Both the position numbers and the translations under genes were made by a program. 64,000 bases of DNA from Acididesulfobacillus acetoxydans (GTDB taxonomy: Bacteria; Bacillota; Desulfitobacteriia; Desulfitobacteriales; Desulfitobacteriaceae), in assembly GCF_902729405.1 (NCBI RefSeq), contig NZ_LR746496.1, positions 1,736,001 through 1,800,000 on the forward strand, in the 5' to 3' direction. Positions 50,332-58,788 of this stretch are shown piece after piece (position 1 is the first letter of the stretch; each line of letters begins with the position of its first letter). The notes beneath the pieces were generated by a model. It was not told where the DNA came from. It saw nothing but the letters and a program-made list of their open reading frames with translations, and made no database searches.

Positions 50332-51863
50332 TGGGAAGAAGGGCGGTCATCAGTGTCTCCGATAAGAAGGGGATTGTGGAATTTGCTCGCGGACTGGTTG
50401 AGTTGGGGTTCGATCTGGTGTCTACGGGCGGTACTTACAAAACGCTGGTTGAAGCGGAGGTGCCGGTCAAGTATATCAGTGAAGTGACCGGTTTCCCGGA
50501 AATCCTCGACGGCAGGGTGAAGACGCTTCATCCTAAGATTCACGGAGGGATTCTGGCGCGCAGGTCTATGGAGCATCTGGCCCAGATGGAGAAAAACGGC
50601 ATTGAGTATATCGATTTGGTGGCGGTGAATCTCTATCCTTTCCGAGAGACGATCTCCAAACCCGGGGTCAGCCTGGAAGAAGCAGTGGAAAATATTGACA
50701 TAGGCGGCCCGAGCATGGTCCGCTCGGCAGCCAAAAACCATGAACGGGTGACGGTCGTGGTCAACCCCCAGCATTACGGCGAAATTCTGGATGTGCTGCG
50801 GGAAAAGGGCCAAATCCCGGCCGGTGTGCGGCAACGTTTGGCGGCGGAGGCCTTTGCCCATACGGCCGAGTACGATCGTCTGATTGCAGATTACTTGGAG
50901 AGCAGGCTGGAGGAAAAAGGAGGCTTCCCCTCCGTCCTGCGTTTGACTGCGAAAAAAGTGCAGGACCTGCGTTACGGAGAAAATCCGCAGCAAAAGGCGG
51001 CTTTCTATTCCAGCGACGGCTTAGGAACCTTGGCCGGGGGTAAACAACTGCAAGGAAAAGAACTTTCATATAACAATTGGATGGATATGGATGCCGCCTG
51101 GAAAACAGTCCTGGAATTTGAGGAAACGGCGGCCGTGATCGTCAAGCATACGAATCCTTGCGGAATCGCCCTGGGGGGCACATCCCTGGAGGCTTATGAG
51201 CGCGCCCTGGCCTCTGATCCGGTGTCTGCCTTCGGAGGCATCGCGGCGTTTAACCGGGTGGTGGACGAGCAGGTTGCCGAGGCCCTGAAAGAACGTTTTT
51301 ATGAGGTGATCGTTGCGCCCGAATTCTCACCGGAGGCCAGGGATATTCTCAAGGAAAAAGTGAATCTCAGGCTTTGGGCGGTGGGCCGGGAAGAAGCCCA
51401 AAGCAGACCGGGTTGGAAAATAAGGAGTGTGGACGGCGGTTACCTGGTCCAGGAAGAGGATGAGGGTACCGTGCCCGCCTCCGCTTGGGAAGCCGTGACC
51501 CAGGCCCGGCCGGGGGAAGCAGATCTGAAAGAGCTGGAGTTTGCCTGGCAGGCCGTTAAACACGTGAAGTCCAATGCCATTGTCGTTGCCCGGGAGGGAC
51601 AGACTTTGGGGGTCGGCGCCGGCCAGATGAACCGGGTAGGGTCGGTCAGGATCGCTTTGGCACAGGCGGGCAGCCGGGCCCAAGGAGCCTATTTGGCTTC
51701 CGATGCTTTTTTCTTCACGGACACCGTCGAGGAGGCGGCTAAAGCCGGCCTGCGGGCCTTGGTGCAACCGGGAGGATCTGTGCAAGACCGGGCCGTGATC
51801 GAGGCGGCGGACCGTCTGAATTTGATTATGCTCTTTACCCGCCGGCGGCATTTTCAACATTAA
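50331..51863 (+). CDS. purH: Bifunctional AICAR transformylase / IMP cyclohydrolase
   Basis: 510 aa. The N-terminal cyclohydrolase (MGS-like) domain has RAVISVSDKKGIVEFARGLV and LVSTGGTYKTLVEAEVPVKY; the transformylase domain includes LRYGENPQQKAAFY near 208, the VKHTNPCGIALGG active site near 268 and VKSNAIVVAREGQTLGVGAG near 410. AAGGAGG lies 8 bases before ATG 50331. Completes IMP synthesis. Confidence 0.97.
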   Translation: MGRRAVISVSDKKGIVEFARGLVELGFDLVSTGGTYKTLVEAEVPVKYISEVTGFPEILDGRVKTLHPKIHGGILARRSMEHLAQMEKNGIEYIDLVAVNLYPFRETISKPGVSLEEAVENIDIGGPSMVRSAAKNHERVTVVVNPQHYGEILDVLREKGQIPAGVRQRLAAEAFAHTAEYDRLIADYLESRLEEKGGFPSVLRLTAKKVQDLRYGENPQQKAAFYSSDGLGTLAGGKQLQGKELSYNNWMDMDAAWKTVLEFEETAAVIVKHTNPCGIALGGTSLEAYERALASDPVSAFGGIAAFNRVVDEQVAEALKERFYEVIVAPEFSPEARDILKEKVNLRLWAVGREEAQSRPGWKIRSVDGGYLVQEEDEGTVPASAWEAVTQARPGEADLKELEFAWQAVKHVKSNAIVVAREGQTLGVGAGQMNRVGSVRIALAQAGSRAQGAYLASDAFFFTDTVEEAAKAGLRALVQPGGSVQDRAVIEAADRLNLIMLFTRRRHFQH

Positions 51864-51922
51864 CTTTGTCACTGACTTTAACTTCCATAATGGGCCCGGG
51901 GTATGTGGGGAGGTAGAAACGG

Positions 51923-53179
51923 GTGGGTAAGAAAGTTTTGATTGTCGGCAGCGGCGGACGGGAACACGCCTTGGCTTGGAAGCTGGCCCAGAGCCCGGAG
52001 CTATCCGAGCTTTATGTCGCACCCGGCAATGCCGGCACTGCTCAATGGAATGTCCCGATTCTTTCAGGGGATACGGAGGGTTTGATCAAGTTTGCCCGGG
52101 AGAAAAAAATCGACTTGACGGTGGTTGGACCGGAAGAGCCCCTCAGCCGGGGTATAGTGGATGTTTTTCAAGAGGCGGGCCTGCGTATCTTCGGGCCTAC
52201 GCGGTTGGCGGCCCGGCTGGAAAGCAGCAAATTTTTTGCCAAGCTCGTGATGCGGGAGGCAGGGATTCCGACGGCCGGGTGGGAAGTCTTCGAGGATGCC
52301 GCCAAGGCTAAAGACTACATTCGGACCTTGGGAGTTCCTTGTGTTTTAAAGGCGGACGGCCTGGCGGCGGGGAAAGGGGTCATTGTCGCCCAGAGTCTGG
52401 CCGAAGCCCTTCAGGCTGTGGATGAGATGCTGGGGGGAGCTTTTGGCGAGGCCGGAAAACGCATTTTGGTTGAGGAATGTCTGGAAGGACAGGAAATCAG
52501 TTTGCTCTGTTTTGCGGACGGGTTGACGGCCCTGCCCATGGTGCCGGTGCAGGACCACAAACGCGCCCTGGACGGGGACCTGGGACTGAATACTGGGGGC
52601 ATGGGCACATACAGTCCGGCGCCCGTCTGGACCTCGGAAGTGGAGAAAATCGTCAGGGAGACGATCCTGGAACCGACGCTGAAAACCATGCGGGAGAAAG
52701 GAATGCCTTTTACGGGTGTGCTTTTCCTGGGGCTAATGCTTACGCAGGAAGGGCCGAAGGTTTTGGAATACAACGTGCGCTTCGGTGATCCCGAGACCCA
52801 GGTCGTCATGCTGCGACTGGAGTCTGATCTCCTGCCCATCCTTTGGTCCTGCACGGAGGAACGCTTAAGCGGACGGGAGCTGACCTGGTCCGGGGAAGCC
52901 GCCGTCTGTGTGGTCATGGCGGCTCCCGGTTATCCGTCGGCTTACCCCAAAGGCATACCCATTGGCCTGCCTGTAACCCTTGCTTCCGGTGAAGCTGTTT
53001 TCCAGGCGGGGACAGAGCTGAGAGACGGACAGCCGGTGAGCTGCGGGGGCCGGGTTTTGGCGGTCACGGCCTTGGGCGGGACTCTGGCCGAGGCCCGGGA
53101 GCGCGCTTACGGTCTGGTCGGCAAGATAGATTTTCCCGGAGCCCACTTCCGCACGGACATCGGAGTTAAGGGACTTTAG
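51923..53179 (+). CDS. purD: Phosphoribosylamine-glycine ligase (GAR synthetase)
   Basis: 418 aa ATP-grasp enzyme. LIVGSGGREHALAWKLAQSP at the start is the N-domain phosphate loop; LKADGLAAGKGVIVAQSLAE near 140 and TGVLFLGLMLTQEGPKVLEY with NVRFGDPETQVVM near 290 are the ATP-grasp signatures. Starts at GTG with GGGGAGGT 8 bases upstream. Last gene of the cluster, with a perfect terminator after it. Confidence 0.97.
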   Translation: MGKKVLIVGSGGREHALAWKLAQSPELSELYVAPGNAGTAQWNVPILSGDTEGLIKFAREKKIDLTVVGPEEPLSRGIVDVFQEAGLRIFGPTRLAARLESSKFFAKLVMREAGIPTAGWEVFEDAAKAKDYIRTLGVPCVLKADGLAAGKGVIVAQSLAEALQAVDEMLGGAFGEAGKRILVEECLEGQEISLLCFADGLTALPMVPVQDHKRALDGDLGLNTGGMGTYSPAPVWTSEVEKIVRETILEPTLKTMREKGMPFTGVLFLGLMLTQEGPKVLEYNVRFGDPETQVVMLRLESDLLPILWSCTEERLSGRELTWSGEAAVCVVMAAPGYPSAYPKGIPIGLPVTLASGEAVFQAGTELRDGQPVSCGGRVLAVTALGGTLAEARERAYGLVGKIDFPGAHFRTDIGVKGL

Positions 53180-53192
53180 TTTCCCGCCTTTT

Positions 53193-53232
53193 AGATCCGC
53201 AATTTGTCAGATGACAAATTGCGGATCTTTTT
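53193..53232 (+). terminator. Rho-independent terminator of the pur operon
   Basis: AGATCCGCAATTTGTCA pairs perfectly over 17 bases with TGACAAATTGCGGATCT around GA, followed by TTTT. It lies 13 bases after the purD stop. Confidence 0.95.
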
Positions 53233-53318
53233 CTGGTATCTCCGCCTGGCCGCTCTTCTGCCCATCCTCCCGGTTGGCCCTGGGGCCCCGAACAAGGCCG
53301 GCTTTGACCGGCCCCGGG

Positions 53319-53348
53319 GTCACTCCTGCTCCGGTACCCTCATATATT
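53319..53348 (+). promoter_or_regulatory. Possible sporulation (sigma-E or sigma-K) promoter
   Basis: GTCACTCC, 14 bases, CATATATT. CATATATT fits the mother-cell -10 CATANNNT; the -35 is loose for sigma-E, while AC (53322-53323) with a 17-base gap fits sigma-K. About 40 bases before the CotJC-like gene. Confidence 0.4.
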
Positions 53349-53388
53349 GAAGGCAGAACCCGTTTTAACGGGGTGGGGAGGAAAGAGC

Positions 53389-53940
53389 ATGTACAGTTAT
53401 CGAAAACGTCTTTTTTTTCCCGTGCATGTGGATCGTCCCGATCCGGGGCTGGGGGAGGTCTTGCTTGAACACTATGCCGGTAAGGACAGCGAGTTTTCGG
53501 CAGCGGTTCGTTACTTAAACCAGCGGACTTATCTGACTGACCGATACTTGAGGGAACTTCTCGGCCTTCTGGCGGCGGAGGAACTCGGACACATGGAAAT
53601 GCTGTCAGTGGCTATCAGCAAACTGGGGCTGTCGGCCAGGTATGTGAACTCGCGGGCGGAGCCCTGGCATCTTGGCTACCTGGATTCGGCCCGTGAGACC
53701 AGGAGTATCCTGGAGAGGGCGCTCAAGGCGGAGGAACGCACTCGGGAGAGCTATGAAGAGACTTTGCTTCAGATACGGGATGCGGGACTTGTTAAGATGA
53801 CGGAATTTCTGATCAGGCGGGAAGAGGTCCATCAAAGACTGCTCCGGCAGGCTTTACACGGCTTGGACTGTGACGAACGGGCGGACAACAGCCGTGAACT
53901 GATCTACGCCTACAAGATGAGCCTTCAGGTTCTGGAGTGA
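53389..53940 (+). CDS. CotJC/manganese-catalase-like spore protein
   Basis: 183 aa ferritin-like protein. SYRKRLFFPVHVDRPDPGLG, then AAVRYLNQRTYLTDRYLREL and LAAEELGHMEMLSVAISKLG with the EExxH metal motif near residue 66-70, and a second helix pair with EERTRESYEETL and RREEVHQRLLRQAL supplying the other ligands. This matches CotJC of the inner spore coat and short Mn-catalases, though the tail here is brief. GGGGAGG 7 bases before the ATG. Ends tail-to-tail with the transglutaminase gene, overlapping by 16 bases. Confidence 0.82.
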   Translation: MYSYRKRLFFPVHVDRPDPGLGEVLLEHYAGKDSEFSAAVRYLNQRTYLTDRYLRELLGLLAAEELGHMEMLSVAISKLGLSARYVNSRAEPWHLGYLDSARETRSILERALKAEERTRESYEETLLQIRDAGLVKMTEFLIRREEVHQRLLRQALHGLDCDERADNSRELIYAYKMSLQVLE

Positions 53941-56087
53941 TGTCTCAGCATCCGCTCTATTTCGGGTTTGAGAGCGCTTAGGTCCCGCACCTGTGTGGCG
54001 CCGTCCCCACTGCCGAAGAGCCCCTCTTCGACCAGGGCCGCGGCCTTGGCCCAGTTCGCCTCCCATTCCGGGCCGCAGGACGGAAGGTGCCGCAGAAATT
54101 CCGCCGGGGTCTCGTCTTTCCCGTGTTTCAGTCCTTTTTTGGCGGCTTGGGCCAGAAGGTCCCAATAGAGGCTGAGCAGGCGTTGTTGATGGGACATCGC
54201 CTGCCAGCGCCGGTGCCGCAGAAAACGCCGCGCGCCGGCAGCGGCGAGGAGGATAAGGATAACTGAAATCGCTGCGCCAGCCAGAAAAGCCGTGTGCCGG
54301 GCTGAGGCAGATGGGGGCAAAGCGGCGGGAGCGGCAGGGGGGCTCGCGTTTCTGCTGTGTAAAGGCAGAGACGGGGCAGGAGGCTCTGAGTTGGCGGTGG
54401 TGCCGGTGAGCGGTTGGCTGGTATCCGCCGGCGCTTGGGGGATGGCGAAGCCGGGAGTGGGCTCGAATGGGACCCAGCCGTGCCCGCTGAAATACACTTC
54501 CACCCAACTATGGGCGTCTTCCCGGGTGAGAACGCGGACTGTGTTCCGATCCGTTCCGGGAAAAGGATTGGGGATTGTGGCGGGGAGAGGCTGTCCGGCA
54601 GTAAAGCCCATGACCAGGCGGGTGGGATAACCGAGAATCTTGGTCATGACAGCGAGTGCCGAGGCGAAGTGGATGCAATAGCCCTCGTGGGTGACCAGGA
54701 GAAAATTCGGGACAAAGTCTCTGCCTGCCGCCCGGGGAGGATCGAGGGTATAAGTCATATTGTTTTTCAAATAAGCGACCAGAGCCTGGACCTTGTCGTA
54801 AGGGGTTCGGGCTTTGTCCGTAAGACGGTGGGTTAAGCGGACGATTTCGTCCCCCCTGTGCATAAGATGCGGATTCCACTTGGGGTAAACGGCATAGGAG
54901 GGCAAACCGGAGGCCGGGCTTTGACGAAGGGCCGTGGGGTCGAAAACGGGCTTGTCGGCATGCAGTGTGTACCGGATATGGACGGGCAGGAGTTGGTTAG
55001 ACCACAGGGTCCCCATAGCGCTTTCATAGTTAAAAGCGGCCTTAGGTCGGGATATCTGATCGAGAGAAGTGGTTTGTTCGGGGAGAGGAAGTCCGGTGTC
55101 CGGGGCCAAAGGCAGGAGGGAGAGAACCTGGAAGCGCTCGGGTCCCTGAGCGGAAAAACGGATGGGTGCCCTGATGTTAAAGCGGGTCGGACTCCCGCTC
55201 TCCGACCACCAGCCGCGCGGATCATAGAAATCGTACGCCTGGCTTCTCCAGTACACCGCTGCCGGCCCTTGGACATAGAAAAGAGGGGTGTTGTCTCCCA
55301 GCCAGGGCCCCCCCAATTGATCGGTTTTCCAAGCGAAGAGGCTATTGTCGTCCAGCCCCTGACGGGAACTTTGTCCCAAGATGGAGTTGACGGTCAGGGG
55401 GTATTGGAACCAAATGGGGGAGAGGGTCGGCAAAGTGAGCCCCAGCAGGATGGGAATGGCGGTGATGGGGATAAGCCAAAGTGCGCGGATCCTTGCGCCT
55501 GCCGAATGGTTCCGGGAGCGCGGCCCGTCCGGTCCGGGCATGGCTCCGGCAGGAAAAGCCGAACCGGGCCCAAGATTCGTCTGCCGGGTAAGGGTGAACT
55601 GCAAAACGATGGCGGAGGCGAAATTTAAAGGTATAGTGAAAGACCAGATGCGTTTAACGTAAGAAAAGAGGAACATATTGAGCAGGGTGACGAGGACGAG
55701 CCAAGGCCAGATCTTGGGCCGGCGTTTCAGCAGGGCCAGAAAGATCAGGGTGCCTAAAACCAGGCCCTGGAGCGGATAATAGACAGCCAGGGATACATGT
55801 CGAAAGTTCCAGGCCCAGGGCCAAATCGCGGTAAGATTCCGGGTCAGAAGATCGCGGGCCAGATAATGGCGGACTGGGCTAGTGTGGGTTATAAGATCTG
55901 TGGCGAGCATAGGCAAGAGCAAGGCGGAAGCCGTCCGAAGCCGGGACAGCGGTCCGGCCGGAGTTGGCAAATCACTCAGGCAGAAAAAAAACGGAAGAAA
56001 TAGCAGGGCCCAGGACAGTTGGCTCCCGGGGACAAAGATTTCCTGCAAATGGAGTGCAAAGCTTCCGACAAAGGCGGCGGCAGCCAC
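53925..56087 (-). CDS. TgpA-type membrane transglutaminase-like protein
   Basis: 720 aa. N-terminal DUF3488 membrane domain with about 6-7 helices (residues ~1-210), then a large extracytoplasmic part with a transglutaminase core: catalytic Cys in THEGYCIHFASALAVMTKIL near 475, His/Asp in DAHSWVEVYFSGHGWVPFEP near 530. Another helix (~585-610) and a cytoplasmic DUF4129-like tail follow (LLSLYWDLLAQAAKKGLKHG, TPAEFLRHL). Third gene of MoxR-DUF58-TgpA, a common trio of unclear function in envelope protein handling. The GTG start has no good ribosome site; it begins 13 bases after the DUF58 stop, so coupling is likely. Confidence 0.88.
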   Translation of the reverse strand: MAAAAFVGSFALHLQEIFVPGSQLSWALLFLPFFFCLSDLPTPAGPLSRLRTASALLLPMLATDLITHTSPVRHYLARDLLTRNLTAIWPWAWNFRHVSLAVYYPLQGLVLGTLIFLALLKRRPKIWPWLVLVTLLNMFLFSYVKRIWSFTIPLNFASAIVLQFTLTRQTNLGPGSAFPAGAMPGPDGPRSRNHSAGARIRALWLIPITAIPILLGLTLPTLSPIWFQYPLTVNSILGQSSRQGLDDNSLFAWKTDQLGGPWLGDNTPLFYVQGPAAVYWRSQAYDFYDPRGWWSESGSPTRFNIRAPIRFSAQGPERFQVLSLLPLAPDTGLPLPEQTTSLDQISRPKAAFNYESAMGTLWSNQLLPVHIRYTLHADKPVFDPTALRQSPASGLPSYAVYPKWNPHLMHRGDEIVRLTHRLTDKARTPYDKVQALVAYLKNNMTYTLDPPRAAGRDFVPNFLLVTHEGYCIHFASALAVMTKILGYPTRLVMGFTAGQPLPATIPNPFPGTDRNTVRVLTREDAHSWVEVYFSGHGWVPFEPTPGFAIPQAPADTSQPLTGTTANSEPPAPSLPLHSRNASPPAAPAALPPSASARHTAFLAGAAISVILILLAAAGARRFLRHRRWQAMSHQQRLLSLYWDLLAQAAKKGLKHGKDETPAEFLRHLPSCGPEWEANWAKAAALVEEGLFGSGDGATQVRDLSALKPEIERMLRHHSRT

Positions 56088-56100
56088 ACTTTGACTGAAC

Positions 56101-57192
56101 TTAAGCCGTTTGATAAGGCCTCACCTCCACTCCGGTTATGGCAGGCGAAACTTCCTCGACGGGACCGGTGGCAAAAACGATACGTTGGCCCCGGATATCG
56201 CGACGGCTCAATTTCTGCAATAAGGGTGTCTTGACCCGGCCGGTGATGACAAGAAGTTTCGAGGTCGGAGGCAGGCCGTCCGTTCCCTCTTCCGCGGAAG
56301 AGATGCCGTCGGCGCGCGCCCCGGCCAAGAAACGAAGGGCCTCGGGCAGGTTGCTTTCTGTGAGCGGGTGGCTCCAAGGTACATAAGCTGTGGCCAGGAA
56401 AAGCAAGGGCCGGTGTTGTCGGGCAAAATGGGTGAGGAAGGAGGCGGCCAGGGAGACGGCGGTTTCCAGGGCCGCTTCATTGCCCTCATAGCTTGAGGAG
56501 GCCAGGTCCAGCCAGAGAAGGGCGTCAGTGTCACTTTCTGCCTCAAATTCCCGGACCATGAGTTTTTGGGTACGGGCGGTCGCTTTCCAATGGATGTGCT
56601 GCCAAGGATCCCCAAATTCGTAATTGCGGGCGCCGCCGGAGGGTTGGCCGCGGTTCGACAGGTCTCCGGCCCAGGGGTCAAAGCCGCTGTATCTCTCTCC
56701 CGCTATGGGCAGGAGGCGAGGAGTCACCCAGATTTCTTGGGGTTTGCCGATGCGGCCGGTTAGGGTGAAAAGCCCCAGGGGGTCTTGAAAAGTCAGGGAT
56801 AAGGGGCCTATTTCGTAGCGGCCCCGGTTGCCCAGAAGAAAAGAAAAGGTCTGTTCCACGCCCGGTTCGGGGTTGAAAGATAAGGTCCGGTCCGCGTGAC
56901 CGGCCGGTTTCCAGGGCAACGTCAAGCAAAAGCCTAAAGTGCCGAAGGGCGGATAGCGCGTGAGCAGGGTCAGCGACAAGTCCGAATAGGCTTCTTCAGT
57001 AGTGGCGGACAAAAACCAAGTCGCCCGGGTGCGCAGGCGAAACCAAAGGAAAGCGAGGAATTCCGTCAGCCAAAGAGAGGTGAAAGCGATGAAGAGAAAT
57101 GCGGGCAGGCGATCTCCCTCCGAATGCGCGTAGACGAAAAGCCCAACCAGAAAGAAGAGAAATAAGGCGCTGCGCCGCAGTGTGCTTGTCAT
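56101..57192 (-). CDS. DUF58-domain protein
   Basis: 363 aa. Two N-terminal hydrophobic helices (~8-50), then a cytoplasmic DUF58/vWA-like domain with the defining motif YEFGDPWQHIHWKATARTQ near residue 205 and ALLWLDLASSSYEGNEAALE (MIDAS-like region) near 235. Partner of MoxR ATPases. AAGGTG about 6 bases before the ATG, 14 bases after the moxR stop. Confidence 0.9.
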   Translation of the reverse strand: MTSTLRRSALFLFFLVGLFVYAHSEGDRLPAFLFIAFTSLWLTEFLAFLWFRLRTRATWFLSATTEEAYSDLSLTLLTRYPPFGTLGFCLTLPWKPAGHADRTLSFNPEPGVEQTFSFLLGNRGRYEIGPLSLTFQDPLGLFTLTGRIGKPQEIWVTPRLLPIAGERYSGFDPWAGDLSNRGQPSGGARNYEFGDPWQHIHWKATARTQKLMVREFEAESDTDALLWLDLASSSYEGNEAALETAVSLAASFLTHFARQHRPLLFLATAYVPWSHPLTESNLPEALRFLAGARADGISSAEEGTDGLPPTSKLLVITGRVKTPLLQKLSRRDIRGQRIVFATGPVEEVSPAITGVEVRPYQTA

Positions 57193-57206
57193 GGGCTCAC
57201 CTTCCT

Positions 57207-58187
57207 TCAGTTCCGCGGCAGCGGGGGGGTGGAGCGCAATACTTCTGCCAAAAGGACTTCCGGGTTGCCACTGCCGGTGAGAAAGACGCGATGGCGCAGG
57301 GCGGGCAGAAACAGTTCCTTGATATCGTCGGGGAGAACGTAGGACCGCCCTTGGATGGCGGCCGCGGCTTGTCCGGCCCGGAAGAGGGCCAGGGTTGCCC
57401 GAGGGCTGATGCCGAGCCGGAGCCCCGGATGCGAGCGCAGACTCTCGGCCAATTTGACCAGGTAGAGACGTAAAGAATTGCTGACATGGACCTGTCTCAC
57501 CTTGTCTTGGAGGCAGGGCAGTACCCCAATCGGGAACACCTGGGACAGGCTCTCCAATGGTTGGTTGAACTGATAACGCTCGAGGAGGGCGAGCTCTTCC
57601 TCCACGCTGGGGTAGCCCAGGTGGAGAGAAAAGAGAAAGCGGTCGAGCTGGGATTCGGGCAGGGGAAAGGTACCGTGAAATTCACGCGGATTCTGGGTGG
57701 CCAGAACAAAGAAGGGTAGGGGTAAGGTGTGAGTCGAGCCGTCCACCGTGATCTGTCTTTCCTCCATGCACTCCAGCAGAGCGGATTGAGCTTTAGGGGA
57801 AGCGCGGTTAATTTCGTCGGCTAAGAGAATATTGGACATAACAGGGCCGGGGTGGTAACGAAACTCACCTTTTTTCGGATCATAGATAGAGGTCCCCGTC
57901 ACATCGCTGGGCAAAACGTCCGGGGTGAACTGGATACGCCGAAAGTCGGCTCCGAGGGAACGGGCCAGGGCTTTGACCAGAGTGGTTTTCCCCACACCGG
58001 GGGCGTCTTCCAGCAGCACGTGGCCGTCAGTCAGCAGGGCAATGACCAGAAAGTGCACTGCCTTTCTCTTCCCTATCAGTACTCTGGCTATATTTTCTTC
58101 CAGACGTTGGGCGAAAACGGCCGGTTCCAATTCCCCCGGGCCGGGTGCGTCGGATCTTCTGGGTTCGCTGTGTTTAGACAGGCTCAT
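57207..58187 (-). CDS. MoxR-family AAA+ ATPase
   Basis: About 326 aa. Walker A LLEDAPGVGKTTLVKALARS near residue 60, Walker B NILLADEINRASPKAQSALL near 125, sensor ATQNPREFHGTFPLPESQLD with the arginine finger near 175, and the lid domain thereafter. Chaperone-like ATPase acting with the DUF58 protein. ATG 58187 has AAAGGAG 7 bases upstream; the frame is open 26 codons further without a site. First gene of the trio. Confidence 0.92.
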   Translation of the reverse strand: MSLSKHSEPRRSDAPGPGELEPAVFAQRLEENIARVLIGKRKAVHFLVIALLTDGHVLLEDAPGVGKTTLVKALARSLGADFRRIQFTPDVLPSDVTGTSIYDPKKGEFRYHPGPVMSNILLADEINRASPKAQSALLECMEERQITVDGSTHTLPLPFFVLATQNPREFHGTFPLPESQLDRFLFSLHLGYPSVEEELALLERYQFNQPLESLSQVFPIGVLPCLQDKVRQVHVSNSLRLYLVKLAESLRSHPGLRLGISPRATLALFRAGQAAAAIQGRSYVLPDDIKELFLPALRHRVFLTGSGNPEVLLAEVLRSTPPLPRN

Positions 58188-58648
58188 CAAGTTACTCCTT
58201 TCCGCTTTTCCACCGGACAACGGAATCGAACAGCTGAATCGAAGAACAGTGTGATCAGGAGACACAATCTAGAATATTTTTTCACAATTGCCAAATAGGA
58301 GGACTTTCCGAAGAATTGTCGAAATCCTTATAAAAACATTGTACCTCAAGCAGAGTGTCTTTCCAATACCGGAGAATGTTATCCGGCAAATGGTCAGGCC
58401 ACCAGGCGAATAGTTAGCCTGGATAAACAGATGGGGGGTGGTGCACAGGAGCTTGCAGGGGTCAGGCGGCGGCACAGGCGGCCGTGCAGCGGGCAGGAGA
58501 GGTGTTAGTGGCTGATAAAGAAGTATCGGTGAAAGGTTTCGTGGGCATAATGGAAGGAGGTAACTGACGGAGCGGGCACGACAGTTTAGGGAGTTTAGGG
58601 CTGTTGAGGACGGCTTCTGAGGGCAGTGACCCGGTCACAATCGCCAAG
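58188..58648. other. Divergent gap between moxR and the lactate permease gene
   Basis: No supported gene. AT-rich at 58260-58380, where a minus-strand promoter for the moxR operon probably lies, then G+C-rich toward the 22-bp repeat. No clear consensus promoter for either side. Confidence 0.35.
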
Positions 58649-58712
58649 GCGCAGGTTGCGGGTTTGTCCGGCGCAGGTTGCGGGTTTGTCCGGCGCAGGT
58701 TGCGGGTTTGTC
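58649..58712. repeat. 22-bp tandem repeat, 2.9 copies
   Basis: GCGCAGGTTGCGGGTTTGTC-CG twice, then 20 bases of a third copy. It lies in the leader of the lactate permease gene, ending about 75 bases before its start. Confidence 0.95.
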
Positions 58713-58788
58713 TCCGGGGAGGTTCACAGCTTACTTTCCGATTATTATCAATAACCTTGAACATGGAACAATGGAGGAGGGAGAAAAT

